From: Candidatus Baltobacteraceae bacterium | GTDB taxonomy: Bacteria; Vulcanimicrobiota; Vulcanimicrobiia; Vulcanimicrobiales; Vulcanimicrobiaceae | Assembly (NCBI GenBank): GCA_036488875.1 | Contig: DASXGW010000004.1 | Location: 248,001 to 312,000 of the forward strand | Length of the DNA stretch: 64,000 nucleotides | Reading direction: 5' to 3' | Part shown: one piece after another, positions 52,906-61,644 of the stretch | How the letters are laid out: the number at the start of each line of letters is the position of its first letter | Numbering within the stretch: the first letter of the stretch is position 1 | The notes under the pieces: model-generated | Told to the model about the DNA's origin: nothing | What the model saw: only the letters and a program-made list of their open reading frames with translations | Database searches by the model: none | Translations under genes and position numbers: made by a program

Positions 52906-53871
52906 ATGCGGACGGCTATTGGAGTCGACCTCGGTGGTTCACATGTGACCGCGGCGGTCGTTACCGACGACGGGGCGATTCATCAGCAGCACGAGCTGGA
53001 TCTCGAGGACCTGCGATACGACGCCGTCATCTCGGCGCTCAACGACACGATCGGTGCGGCCGTCAAGGACGCGGGCAGTTCAGTGGCCGGTATCGGCATC
53101 GGCTCCCCTGGAAACATCGACGCGCGGAGCGGTGCCGTTCTCTATAGCCCGAACTTCGGCTGGCACGACGTGCCGCTGGGCGAAGCGTTGCGCAAGAAGT
53201 TCAGCCTGCCGGTCTTCGTCGGCAACGACGCCCGCTGCGCGACCCTCGGCGAGTACACGTTCGGCAGCGGAAAAGGGACGAAGGACTTCGTTCTGCTCAC
53301 GCTGGGCACCGGAATCGGCGGCGGCATCGTCGTCGGAGGCGAGCTGGTGCTCGGTAACCGCTGGGGCGCCGGCGAGATCGGCCACCACCAAATTCGCCCG
53401 AGTGACGGCTTCGTCTGTTCTTGCGGCAAGATCGGCTGCTTTGAGGCACAGGCGTCCGGCACCGGGCTGATCCGCCACGCATTTGGAGTGGCGCCGTCGT
53501 TTCCGCGCAGCACGATGCTCGACGTCGATCGCGACAAGCTCAGCTCGAAGAAGATTCGCAAAGCGGCGCAGGCCGGTGACCGGCACGCTCTCGCGGCGTG
53601 GAACAACTTCATTACCGATCTGTCCATCGGTCTGGCCAATATTATCGCGTTCGTGAATCCCGAGATGATCGCGCTGGGCGGCGGCGTTTCCACCGCGGCC
53701 GATTTCATGCTCGATGCCGTGCGCGGTCCGGTCGATGCGCTAACGACGATGGTGCCGAAAGGCACAACCCAGATCGTCGTCGCGCAGCTGGGTAACGATG
53801 CCGGGCAGGTCGGAGCCGCCACGATGGCATTTCGCGGTGGGCTCGGCAGTGGAGATGAAGCCGGAGCGTAA
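52906..53871 (+). CDS. ROK-family sugar kinase (glucokinase-like)
   Basis: 321 residues. Phosphate-1 TAIGVDLGGSHVTAAVVTDDG, the ATP region LLTLGTGIGGGIVVGGELVLG, and the ROK zinc motif GEIGHHQIRPSDGFVCSCGKIGCFEAQAS (CxCGxxGCxE). The His/Asp catalytic set lies in VGNDARC. It phosphorylates glucose or a related hexose. The ROK zinc site argues against a simple hexokinase. No transcription-factor domain, so a kinase and not a repressor. Confidence 0.94.
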   Translation: MRTAIGVDLGGSHVTAAVVTDDGAIHQQHELDLEDLRYDAVISALNDTIGAAVKDAGSSVAGIGIGSPGNIDARSGAVLYSPNFGWHDVPLGEALRKKFSLPVFVGNDARCATLGEYTFGSGKGTKDFVLLTLGTGIGGGIVVGGELVLGNRWGAGEIGHHQIRPSDGFVCSCGKIGCFEAQASGTGLIRHAFGVAPSFPRSTMLDVDRDKLSSKKIRKAAQAGDRHALAAWNNFITDLSIGLANIIAFVNPEMIALGGGVSTAADFMLDAVRGPVDALTTMVPKGTTQIVVAQLGNDAGQVGAATMAFRGGLGSGDEAGA

Positions 53872-53877
53872 GGGACT

Positions 53878-55257
53878 ATGAAACTCGCGCTTATCGTGCT
53901 GGCGACGCTCGCGCTTGCGGGCGTCACTCCAACTCCCGACCCGATTCACAAAATCCAGCACGTCGTCATCATCATGCAGGAGAACCGCTCCTTCGATCAT
54001 TACTTCGGCACGTTTCCCGGCGCCGACGGCATCCCGATGAAAAACGGTCAACCTACGGTATGCGTGCCTCCACCCGACGGCTCGGCGTGCCAGCGCCCTT
54101 ATCACGATCCGCGCGATCGCAACCGGGGAGGCCCGCATAACTACGGAGCTTCCCGAAACGCCGTCGACGGCGGAAAGATGGACGGTTTCCTTCGCGTCTT
54201 GTCACACTCGCGCAAGAACTGCGCCAATACCGCCAACCCGAACTGCGGCGGCACGGTCCGCGCGAACGACGTGCTCGGTTATCACGACGAACGCGAGCTC
54301 CCGAACTATTGGCGGTACGCCCGCGACTTCGTCTTGCAAGACAAAATGTTCGAAAACATCGCGTCGTGGAGTCTGCCGCAGCACTTGTTCATGGTTTCGG
54401 AATGGTCGGCAAGCTGCTCGCGCCTGCACGACGCGTCGAGCTGCGTGAACGCTCCGGAGAGCCCCGATTTGCCGCCGGACTTTCGCGTGCAGGTCGCGCG
54501 CCTGCACCAGCCGGGACATCCCGACTACGCTTGGACCGATTTGACGTATCTGCTGCACCGCAAGCACGTGAGCTGGGCGTACTACGTGATGGCCGGCACC
54601 GAGCCGGACTGCGCGTACGACCAAGAGCAGTGCAAGGCCGTCCCGATGAACGCACGCACGCGCGGCATCTGGAACGTGCTGCCGTATTTCGACACCGTCA
54701 AACAAGACGGCGAGCTCAAGAACGTCATGGATCTGCGGCAGTTTTACGTTGCCGCCAAGAACGGGACGCTGCCGAACGTGGTGTGGATCGCGCCGGCGCA
54801 CGAATATAGCGAGCATCCGCCGGCGTTGGTGAGCAAAGGCCAGGCGTACGTCACGGGCCTGATCGACGCGATCATGCAGGGTCCCGACTGGAAGAGCACG
54901 GCGATTTTCTTGAGCTGGGACGACTGGGGCGGTTTCTACGATCACGTCGCGCCGCCCAGCGTCGACCAAAACGGTTACGGCATCCGCGTGCCCGCAATGG
55001 TCATCAGTCCCTACGCGCGCAAGGGCTTCATCGATCACCAAACGCTCAGTCACGACGCGTACGTGAAGTTCATCGAAGACGATTTTCTCGGCGGCGAACG
55101 CATCGATCCGCGCACCAACGGGCGCCCCGATCCGCGGCCGGACGTGCGCGAAGACGAAAAGATTCTCGGCGACTTACGCCACGATTTCGATTTCTCGCAA
55201 ACACCGCGCGCGCCGGAAATTCTTCCCGGCGGCTTTATTTGGAACGGCCAGCCTTAG
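53878..55257 (+). CDS. Secreted phosphoesterase, phospholipase C/acid phosphatase family
   Basis: 459 residues with a signal peptide ([20 protein letters not shown]). [24 protein letters not shown] gives the PF04185 hallmark; later blocks include [17 protein letters not shown] and [15 protein letters not shown]. Multiple Cys ([29 protein letters not shown]) suggest disulfides. Distinct from the 34220 paralogue in N-terminal region. Its stop overlaps the convergent glycosyltransferase stop by 4 bp. Confidence 0.93.
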   Translation: MKLALIVLATLALAGVTPTPDPIHKIQHVVIIMQENRSFDHYFGTFPGADGIPMKNGQPTVCVPPPDGSACQRPYHDPRDRNRGGPHNYGASRNAVDGGKMDGFLRVLSHSRKNCANTANPNCGGTVRANDVLGYHDERELPNYWRYARDFVLQDKMFENIASWSLPQHLFMVSEWSASCSRLHDASSCVNAPESPDLPPDFRVQVARLHQPGHPDYAWTDLTYLLHRKHVSWAYYVMAGTEPDCAYDQEQCKAVPMNARTRGIWNVLPYFDTVKQDGELKNVMDLRQFYVAAKNGTLPNVVWIAPAHEYSEHPPALVSKGQAYVTGLIDAIMQGPDWKSTAIFLSWDDWGGFYDHVAPPSVDQNGYGIRVPAMVISPYARKGFIDHQTLSHDAYVKFIEDDFLGGERIDPRTNGRPDPRPDVREDEKILGDLRHDFDFSQTPRAPEILPGGFIWNGQP

Positions 55258-56450
55258 ACGCCGGCGGCTTGGCGCAGCGGGCCGGCCGGCATGTCGTCCT
55301 GCGCCGGAACCGTTCCCGTGTTGGTAATCTGCGCGATCAGCGCGGCGATGCGGCGCGAGCTGCGGCGCGGCGCAACGCTTTCTTGATTTTCGCGAATCGA
55401 CTCCAGGCGTTCGGGCGTGCGAATCAGCGTACGCACCGCATTGACGACTTCGCCGGCACCGTGCAGCGCGACCAAGCCTAAACCGTTGTTGCGGACGAAG
55501 TCGACGTTGCCGCGTTCCTGGCCCGGAATGTAATCGTAGACGACGACGGGCAGCTGCGCCGCGTTCGCTTCGGCGAGAGATCCCGGTCCGGCTTTAGTGA
55601 CGAGCAGATCGACGGTGCGGAAATACTCCGGAATCTTGTTGGTGAATCCGAGCACCGTCATCGGCGTCGGAAGCGACCGGCTCATTTCGGTGAGCTTTTG
55701 CTGCAAATGTTCGTTGCGGCCGCAAACGACGACCATGTGAATCGGCAAACGCGCGCGAGCCAGCGCCAAGGTCGTGGAGAGCAGCTTTCCGCCGCCTTCT
55801 CCGCCGGCCATCAGCATGACGATAAGCTCGTCCTGCGGCAAGTCCAGCGACGCGCGCAGTTCTTGTTTGGATCCGGTGACGTCGTCGAACTGGGGATGAA
55901 TCGGGTGTCCGAGCAGGCGCAGGCGCGAGGGTGGAACCCCGCGCGAAAGCGCTCGCGAGTACACTTCGCGCGCCGGAACGACGACGGCGTCGGCTTCGGC
56001 CACCAGCCACGACTCGTGCACTTTGCCTAGGTCGGTAATGACCGTGATGACCGGTACGTGCTGCATGTGCGCGTCGGCCCGCGCCCGCAACGCGGCGTGG
56101 TTGAGCAGCGGATGCACCGAGATGATCACGTCGGGCTGATAGCTGATGAACAGGTCGCGCAGCCGCTCGCGATAGAGCGGCTCGCAAAAACGAATCAGCG
56201 CCTTGTAGCGGCGGCGTCCGTTGGTCGCGTAGTACAGCGCGCCGTAGACCGGCGGAGCGTAGCGCAGGGCCATGCTGTAGCCGAGCCCAAGCTGGGTCAG
56301 CGGGAAGGCGCAGTGGGCGGCGACGTCTTCGATTCGGTGTTCGAACGGATACGGGCTTTTGATCTCGTCGAGGGCGGCCGTAATGGCATTGGCGGCACTG
56401 CGATGGCCGCCACCCGTATCTGAAATCAGAAAGAGTGCCCGTTTGGTCAT
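55254..56450 (-). CDS. MGDG synthase-like GT28 glycosyltransferase
   Basis: 398 residues from ATG 56450, with GGGAG just upstream. The N-terminal motif [15 protein letters not shown] is the MGDG synthase/UgtP signature. It continues with [15 protein letters not shown] and [13 protein letters not shown]. The C-terminal nucleotide-sugar block has [63 protein letters not shown]. It likely glycosylates diacylglycerol to build membrane glycolipids. Encoded after a fatty acid hydroxylase, 11 bp apart. Confidence 0.92.
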   Translation of the reverse strand: MTKRALFLISDTGGGHRSAANAITAALDEIKSPYPFEHRIEDVAAHCAFPLTQLGLGYSMALRYAPPVYGALYYATNGRRRYKALIRFCEPLYRERLRDLFISYQPDVIISVHPLLNHAALRARADAHMQHVPVITVITDLGKVHESWLVAEADAVVVPAREVYSRALSRGVPPSRLRLLGHPIHPQFDDVTGSKQELRASLDLPQDELIVMLMAGGEGGGKLLSTTLALARARLPIHMVVVCGRNEHLQQKLTEMSRSLPTPMTVLGFTNKIPEYFRTVDLLVTKAGPGSLAEANAAQLPVVVYDYIPGQERGNVDFVRNNGLGLVALHGAGEVVNAVRTLIRTPERLESIRENQESVAPRRSSRRIAALIAQITNTGTVPAQDDMPAGPLRQAAGV

Positions 56451-56461
56451 TGGCTCTCCCG

Positions 56462-56992
56462 TTAGGCTTGCGCGGGCGCCCTCCTGGTCGGTCGGCGTCC
56501 GGCGGCGTTTCTCATGCGCCGGCTGGTCGGGGCTAGCTTGGCCAAAAGCGCCCTCGCCGGGGCGTCGTAGAAGCGGAAGATGTCGCCAAACTCGATATCG
56601 GGGTTTCGGTGGTGCCCGTCGTGGTCCTCGGGAAGGACGATCGCCAGCGGCCGCAGGACGGCCCGGAGCCACACCGGAGTGCGCCAGCCCAAATCGGTCG
56701 TATGGCGCCACCAGACGTGAAGCTGGCCGAGCAGCAATCCCAGAACCGCTCCCGGCCACGAAACGCGCCACAATACGGCCGCGACGAGCACGTAAGGCAC
56801 CGCGCCCAGCAGGCCGTCGAGCAGCACCGCGGGATCCATGGAGATAACGGCGTGATCCCAAAACGAGCGCCGGCGATCGTGATGCGTGCGCAGGTGAAGC
56901 GTGAACCAGACGTGTTGCGGAACGTGGTAGAAGAACGTCGATGCAAAATCGCCAACGACCAGGGTGACGATGGCTGCGACGGCTACAAACAT
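56462..56992 (-). CDS. Fatty acid hydroxylase/sterol desaturase-superfamily protein
   Basis: 176 residues from ATG 56992, four hydrophobic segments. Histidine boxes are seen at HVPQH and HLRTHHDRR (His23, His27, His33, His37, His38) and EDHDGHHRNPD, with a closing GDIFRFYDAP. This matches the di-iron FA hydroxylase superfamily, though it is short. It may modify the lipid tail of the glycolipid made by the neighbouring transferase. Start is six bases from the divergent transglycosylase start. Confidence 0.82.
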   Translation of the reverse strand: MFVAVAAIVTLVVGDFASTFFYHVPQHVWFTLHLRTHHDRRRSFWDHAVISMDPAVLLDGLLGAVPYVLVAAVLWRVSWPGAVLGLLLGQLHVWWRHTTDLGWRTPVWLRAVLRPLAIVLPEDHDGHHRNPDIEFGDIFRFYDAPARALLAKLAPTSRRMRNAAGRRPTRRAPAQA

Positions 56993-56998
56993 TTCTTG

Positions 56999-57703
56999 AT
57001 GATACCCACCCGTTGCATAGCAGCGTTTTTGGCACTCACCGCTTGTAGTTCTCCAGTCCACCATACACGCGAACGCTTCGTTGCGCCAGCACAATTGACG
57101 CGCGCTCTTAACATCGCGTTAAGCTGGCCCTCGCCATCTGGCGTCGATGCGCTCAAAGGCGCCGTACTCCTTCGCGACGGAGCGCCCGTAACGCAGCCGG
57201 GGCTGGCTATCGCGCGCGCGGTCTTGCATACCAACCCGCGCCTCACGCAAACCGAAGCGCTGCTGTTGGCGGCTGCGACTGCAAACGCCGCGCGCAAAAA
57301 CGATCTTCCTCCGGAGTTCTTAGCGGCAACGTTGCTGCAAGAGTCCGCTTACGACGTCGACGCACTCTCTTCGGCAGGGGCGATCGGCATCGCGCAGTTC
57401 ATGCCGGAAACGGCGGCGGACGTCGGAATCGACCCCCGCGATCCATTCGAAGCGATCGGCGGCGCAGCCGAGTTGCTCGGCGGCTACGTGACGGCCTATC
57501 GAGGCGTGTACGACGATCCTTATACGGCCGCGCTGGCGGCGTATAACGCCGGCCCGATGGCGGTTCGGCGGTACGGCGGCGTTCCGCCGTATCCGGAGAC
57601 TCGCGAGTACGTCGAGCTCATCTTCGATCGGTGGGCGCGCATCGCGTCGTACGAGACGCCGGGCAAGACAAAACTCGCCTCGGGACGAACGTCGCGCCTA
57701 TGA
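56999..57703 (+). CDS. Lytic transglycosylase, lipoprotein, SLT domain
   Basis: 234 residues from ATG 56999; the frame is open upstream but this start gives a lipoprotein signal (MIPTRCIAAFLALTACSS). SLT fold: catalytic Glu in ATLLQESAYDVDALSSAGAIG, followed by IAQFMPETAADVGIDPRDP and LAAYNAGPMAVRRYGG. It cleaves peptidoglycan glycosidic bonds, forming anhydro-muropeptides. Envelope location. The next gene starts inside its stop codon (ATGA). Confidence 0.93.
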   Translation: MIPTRCIAAFLALTACSSPVHHTRERFVAPAQLTRALNIALSWPSPSGVDALKGAVLLRDGAPVTQPGLAIARAVLHTNPRLTQTEALLLAAATANAARKNDLPPEFLAATLLQESAYDVDALSSAGAIGIAQFMPETAADVGIDPRDPFEAIGGAAELLGGYVTAYRGVYDDPYTAALAAYNAGPMAVRRYGGVPPYPETREYVELIFDRWARIASYETPGKTKLASGRTSRL

Positions 57704-58200
57704 AACGCTCCGTTGCGTTCGTTCTCAGCAGCGCCCTGTTTGCCGTTGCACTCTCGGGGTGCGGTCTCACGAGCAGCCCTGCGGACGGATTGACGTTCAC
57801 CGCTCCTTCCGGTTGGCAGTCCTCGCCGGGAATCATGGGTTTCATGCAGTTTTGGACGCCGTCCGCCAACTCCGACGAAGTGCTGATGCTCTTTCGCTCT
57901 CCGCGGCAAGTCGATCTTTCGAAGCCGATCGATACCAAGGAAATCATGGAAAGCGGCAAGCTCAAGGATACGAAAATCCAGGCCCAGCGGCAGGTGTCCA
58001 TCTGCGGCACTCAACCCGCGATGTTCTTTAAGGGTAGTGCGGAGTCGTCAACCGGCAACAACGCCGACAAGCCGCACAATCTCGAGATGATGATGTCCAA
58101 CGGCGGCGCGACGTATTTCGCGATGTACGTCTATCCGCTGGATCGTCATCCCAACGCGCAGGCCGAAGACGCGTTGCGCGAGCTCTGCGCCAAGCACTAA
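57700..58200 (+). CDS. Small lipoprotein of unknown function
   Basis: 166 residues from ATG 57700, coupled to the transglycosylase. Lipoprotein signal with lipobox ALSGCG. The mature domain is a beta sandwich-like sequence, TFTAPSGWQSSPGIMGFMQFW, with a C-terminal Cys pair (VSICGTQ, ELCAKH). Pattern recalls proteins reading out PsbP/Mog1-like folds, but no family is firmly recognised. Envelope location. Confidence 0.7.
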   Translation: MKRSVAFVLSSALFAVALSGCGLTSSPADGLTFTAPSGWQSSPGIMGFMQFWTPSANSDEVLMLFRSPRQVDLSKPIDTKEIMESGKLKDTKIQAQRQVSICGTQPAMFFKGSAESSTGNNADKPHNLEMMMSNGGATYFAMYVYPLDRHPNAQAEDALRELCAKH

Positions 58201-58204
58201 ACGC

Positions 58205-59623
58205 TTGAGCCCGCTTCGTCAGCTTTTCGCGCGTCAGCCGCTTGCGTGGACGACGCCGGAGCGCGAAGGACCGACGCTGCGGCGGGCGCTGGGCTGGCCG
58301 GCGCTCACGGCGATCGGCTTGGGAACCATGCTGGGCGGCATCTTTCCCACGATCGGAAGCGGTGCGCATCTCGCCGGCGCGGGCGTCATCTTCGGCTACG
58401 TACTCTCGGGACTCGTGAGCATCTGCGTTGCGCTGTGTTACGCCGAGTTCGCCGCGATGGTTCCCGTCGCGGGCAGCGCGTACACGTACGCGTACGCCAC
58501 GCTCGGCGAGCTCGTCGCGTGGGTCATCGGGTGGGATCTCATTTTGGAGTACGGCGTTTCGGTCGCGCCGACCGCGTCGTCGCTCTCGGACTACTTTCAA
58601 CACCTGCTCGCAAGCATCGGCATAACGTTCCCGGCGTGGGCGCAAACCGCGAACTTGGGCGCGGGCGGTCACTGGCAGTTCGACGTGCCGGCGGCGATCG
58701 TGACCCTGCTGATCACCGCGCTCGTCGCGATCGGCATTCGGGAATCCGCCGGCGTCAACGGTGCGCTGGTCGTCGTGCAGATCGTTTCGATGGTGGTCTT
58801 CATTGCGGTCGTCGCGCCGGCCGTTTCGCCGGCAAACCTGCATCCGATCGCGCCGTTCGGCGTGCACGGAATCTTCATGAGCACCGCGCTGGTGTTCTTC
58901 GCCTACATCGGATTCGACACGGTGACGGTCGCCTCGGAAGAGGCGAAGCGTCCCGAGCGCGACGTGCCGATCGGCATCATTTTGGCGCTGATCGTCGGCG
59001 GAATTCTCTACGTCGCACTGACGTTCTGCACCGTCGGCGCGATGCCGTTCGCGAAGCTTTCCGACGGCGCCGCGATGCTCGACGCGCTATCGGCGGTGAA
59101 CAAGAGCCAGGGGATCTATTGGATCGTGGCCATCGGCGGCATCGCGGGGAATACGACCGTTGCGATCACGTCGCTGCTCGGGCAAGTACGCATTTTTTAC
59201 GTGATGGCGCGCGATCGCATGCTGCCGCCGGCGGTCGCGGCGATTCATCCGTTGTTTCGTACGCCTGCTCGCATGACGATCGTCACGGGCGTTCTGGTGA
59301 CGATGCTCGCGGCCGTTTTCCCGCTGCCCGATCTGCTCGCACTGACCAACATCGGTACTTTGGTGGCGTTTGCGATCGTTTGTGCCGGAGTCTTGGCACT
59401 TCGCGCGATTCATCCGCACGCTGCGCGGCCGTTTAGGGCTCCTCTGCTTCCGTTTTTTGCATCGGCGGGTGCGCTGGCATGCTTGTTTTTGATCACGCAG
59501 CTGCAAGTCGGCACGTGGGTCCGCTACGCGGTGTGGTTCGTCATCGGCCTGGTCGTGTATCTGGCCTACGGGTTTAGACACTCGCGCCTACGCGGGCTCC
59601 CGGAAGCCTCTGCCGCCAGATAA
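58205..59623 (+). CDS. APC-superfamily amino acid permease
   Basis: 472 residues starting at TTG 58205. Twelve helices. GLGTMLGGIFPTIGSGAH in TM1, SAYTYAYATLGELVAWVIGW in TM3 and FFAYIGFDTVTVASEEAKRPERD in TM6-7 match cationic amino acid transporters. It is a paralogue of the 25024 gene with a shorter N-terminus. Substrate unknown. The gene follows the lipoprotein by 4 bp. Confidence 0.91.
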   Translation: MSPLRQLFARQPLAWTTPEREGPTLRRALGWPALTAIGLGTMLGGIFPTIGSGAHLAGAGVIFGYVLSGLVSICVALCYAEFAAMVPVAGSAYTYAYATLGELVAWVIGWDLILEYGVSVAPTASSLSDYFQHLLASIGITFPAWAQTANLGAGGHWQFDVPAAIVTLLITALVAIGIRESAGVNGALVVVQIVSMVVFIAVVAPAVSPANLHPIAPFGVHGIFMSTALVFFAYIGFDTVTVASEEAKRPERDVPIGIILALIVGGILYVALTFCTVGAMPFAKLSDGAAMLDALSAVNKSQGIYWIVAIGGIAGNTTVAITSLLGQVRIFYVMARDRMLPPAVAAIHPLFRTPARMTIVTGVLVTMLAAVFPLPDLLALTNIGTLVAFAIVCAGVLALRAIHPHAARPFRAPLLPFFASAGALACLFLITQLQVGTWVRYAVWFVIGLVVYLAYGFRHSRLRGLPEASAAR

Positions 59624-59678
59624 AAAAGCGATTGAGGGTTGAAACCGCACTGGGTTTTGGGGTATTAGGGAGAGGACC

Positions 59679-60680
59679 ATGCGCCGCGCCGTCACGTCGG
59701 TCTCGGACCGTTTTGAGCTCATCGAGGTACCGCATACCGCGGGCAGGCCGACGTTTGCCCAAGACGTTGCGGCCGGTTTAACCGCGAGCCCGAAGCGGCT
59801 CTCCTCGAAATACCTGTACGACGAAGTCGGCTCGGCGCTCTTCGACGCCATAACGGTATTGCCCGAGTACTACCTCTCGCGCGCCGAAACCGAAATTCTG
59901 CGGGAGTGTGGCTGGCAGATCGTTCGCGTGCTGGATGCCCCCATCGATTTCCTCGAGCTCGGAAGCGGCAGCGCGGTCAAGACGCGGCTGCTGATCGAAG
60001 AAGCGTTGCGCGTCCAAGGACGTCTGCGTTACAGCCCGATCGACATCTCCACCGAAGCGCTGCGCGCGTCGTCGCTCGCGCTCGTCGACGCGTATCCGGG
60101 ATTGACCGTTCGAGCGTATGCCGGCGACTACTTCGACGTGCTGGCTTCGCGCGCGCTCCGGTTCGATCGTCGCGCGCTAGCCATGTTCATGGGCTCTAAC
60201 ATCGGCAACTACGAGCCCGACCAAGCCGTCGCGATTCTTTCGCTGCTGCGCGATGCGCTGCGCCCCGGCGACGGATTGCTCGTCGGGACGGATCTGAAGA
60301 AAGATCCCGCCGTACTGGAACTCGCCTACGACGACCCTGCCGGCGTAACGGCTGCGTTCAATCGGAATCTGCTCGCGCGCATGAATCGGGAACTCGGCGC
60401 GAACTTCGACGCGAAGAACTTCGACTACCGCGCGCAGTACGATGAAGCGCACGGCGCCGTCAAGTCGTTTTTGGTCGCCAAGCGCGCCGCGAAGGTCCGC
60501 GTCGGCAAAATCAAGCTCGACGTCGAGTTTGCGGAGGGCGAGCGGATTCACACCGAGTCGGCGTACAAATTCGCGCAAAGCGACGTGACGAAGCTCGCTG
60601 CGGCAGCCGGATTCAAGGCCGCGCAGTCGTGGTCCGATCGCGCCGGTAAATTCAGCGTCAATCTATTGGTTCGAGGGTAA
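59679..60680 (+). CDS. egtD: L-histidine N-alpha-methyltransferase (EgtD)
   Basis: 333 residues; ATG 59679 follows GAGAGG closely. Family features: SPKRLSSKYLYDEVGSALFDAITVLPEYYLSRAE at the N-terminus, SAM motif LELGSGSAVKTRLL, and the histidine pocket FMGSNIGNYEP and a C-terminal ESAYKF. EgtD trimethylates histidine to hercynine, the first step to ergothioneine. No EgtB, EgtC or EgtE homologue is in the window, so the rest lies elsewhere or another hercynine use applies. Confidence 0.92.
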   Translation: MRRAVTSVSDRFELIEVPHTAGRPTFAQDVAAGLTASPKRLSSKYLYDEVGSALFDAITVLPEYYLSRAETEILRECGWQIVRVLDAPIDFLELGSGSAVKTRLLIEEALRVQGRLRYSPIDISTEALRASSLALVDAYPGLTVRAYAGDYFDVLASRALRFDRRALAMFMGSNIGNYEPDQAVAILSLLRDALRPGDGLLVGTDLKKDPAVLELAYDDPAGVTAAFNRNLLARMNRELGANFDAKNFDYRAQYDEAHGAVKSFLVAKRAAKVRVGKIKLDVEFAEGERIHTESAYKFAQSDVTKLAAAAGFKAAQSWSDRAGKFSVNLLVRG

Positions 60681-60813
60681 ACCGGCGGGCGCCGCCGCAT
60701 CGCTCGTTCCGAAGGGTCCCAATGACGCGACCGTTCGAGTTGGCGGACGCAACGTCGCGCTGACGAACCTCAACAAAATTTTTTTCCCCAAGCTCCAGCT
60801 GACCAAAGGCGAC

Positions 60814-61644
60814 TTGCTGCGCTACTACCTGCGCGTCGCGCCGGCGCTGCTGCCGCACATTGCGGGCAAGGCAATGGTCATGAAGCGCTATCCCAACGGC
60901 GCGACCGGCGATTTCTTCTTTATGAAGCGGGCGCCGTCGCCGCGTCCGGAGTGGATCGAAACGTGCGCGATCGAGCACGGCTCCGGAAACGTCATTAACT
61001 TTCCCATCATCGACGACGAAGCGGCGCTTCTTTGGGTCGTCAATCTCGGCTGCATCGATCTCAATCCGTGGTACGCACCGTGCTCGGACTACAATCATCC
61101 GGATTATCTGCACATCGACCTCGATCCGTTCGGTGCACCTTTCGAAGCGGTTCGCGAGGCGGCGCTCATCGTGCGCGACGTTTTTGCGTCTCTGGGCATG
61201 ACGCCGTACGTCAAGACGACCGGCAGCAAAGGCATGCACGTCTACGTCGCGATCAAACGCGGGCCGACGCAGCACGGCGTCTGGGCGGTCGCCAAAGCGC
61301 TCTCGCACGCGATTGCACAAGCGCATAAGGATTTGCTCATCGTCGAGTACCGCGTCGCCAAGCGGCCGAAAGGCCGGGTTCTGCTCGATTACAATCAGAA
61401 CTCGTTTGGCCGCACGCTCGCGTCGGTCTATTCGGTTCGCCCGAACGAAGAAGCGATGGTCTCGACTCCGCTGGAATGGGAGGAAGTCGAACGCGGCTGC
61501 GAGTCGTCGGATTTCACGATGTTCGACGTTCCCGAACGCGTGGAGCGGGTCGGCGACCTCTGGGCGCCGCTGGAGAATAAGCGCGGACGCTTCGACCTCA
61601 TCGCGCTGGCGAAGAAGCTCGGGGTGAGCGATGTCGAGGTTTAA
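60814..61644 (+). CDS. LigD-type DNA polymerase/primase domain protein (N-terminus displaced by a frame problem)
   Basis: At least 276 residues of the LigD PolDom (archaeo-eukaryotic primase) family. Conserved blocks include MVMKRYPNGATGDFFFMKRAP, HIDLDPFGAPF (catalytic DxD), YVKTTGSKGMHVYVAI, and LLDYNQNSFGRTLASVYSVR. Upstream, the same frame encodes the expected N-terminus (VGGRNVALTNLNKIFFP) but contains no ATG, GTG or TTG back to a stop at 60586. ATG 60722, with AAGGG five bases upstream, is one frame off. A one-base indel between 60725 and 60740 would repair it. TTG 60814 is the first in-frame start. It overlaps the ligase gene by 14 bp. Confidence 0.85.
   Translation: MLRYYLRVAPALLPHIAGKAMVMKRYPNGATGDFFFMKRAPSPRPEWIETCAIEHGSGNVINFPIIDDEAALLWVVNLGCIDLNPWYAPCSDYNHPDYLHIDLDPFGAPFEAVREAALIVRDVFASLGMTPYVKTTGSKGMHVYVAIKRGPTQHGVWAVAKALSHAIAQAHKDLLIVEYRVAKRPKGRVLLDYNQNSFGRTLASVYSVRPNEEAMVSTPLEWEEVERGCESSDFTMFDVPERVERVGDLWAPLENKRGRFDLIALAKKLGVSDVEV

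Noticed and set aside
59639-59668. Promoter-like TTGAAA-N18-TATTAG before egtD
   Set aside because: The -10 would place transcription start within the Shine-Dalgarno, leaving no leader, so it is probably chance.
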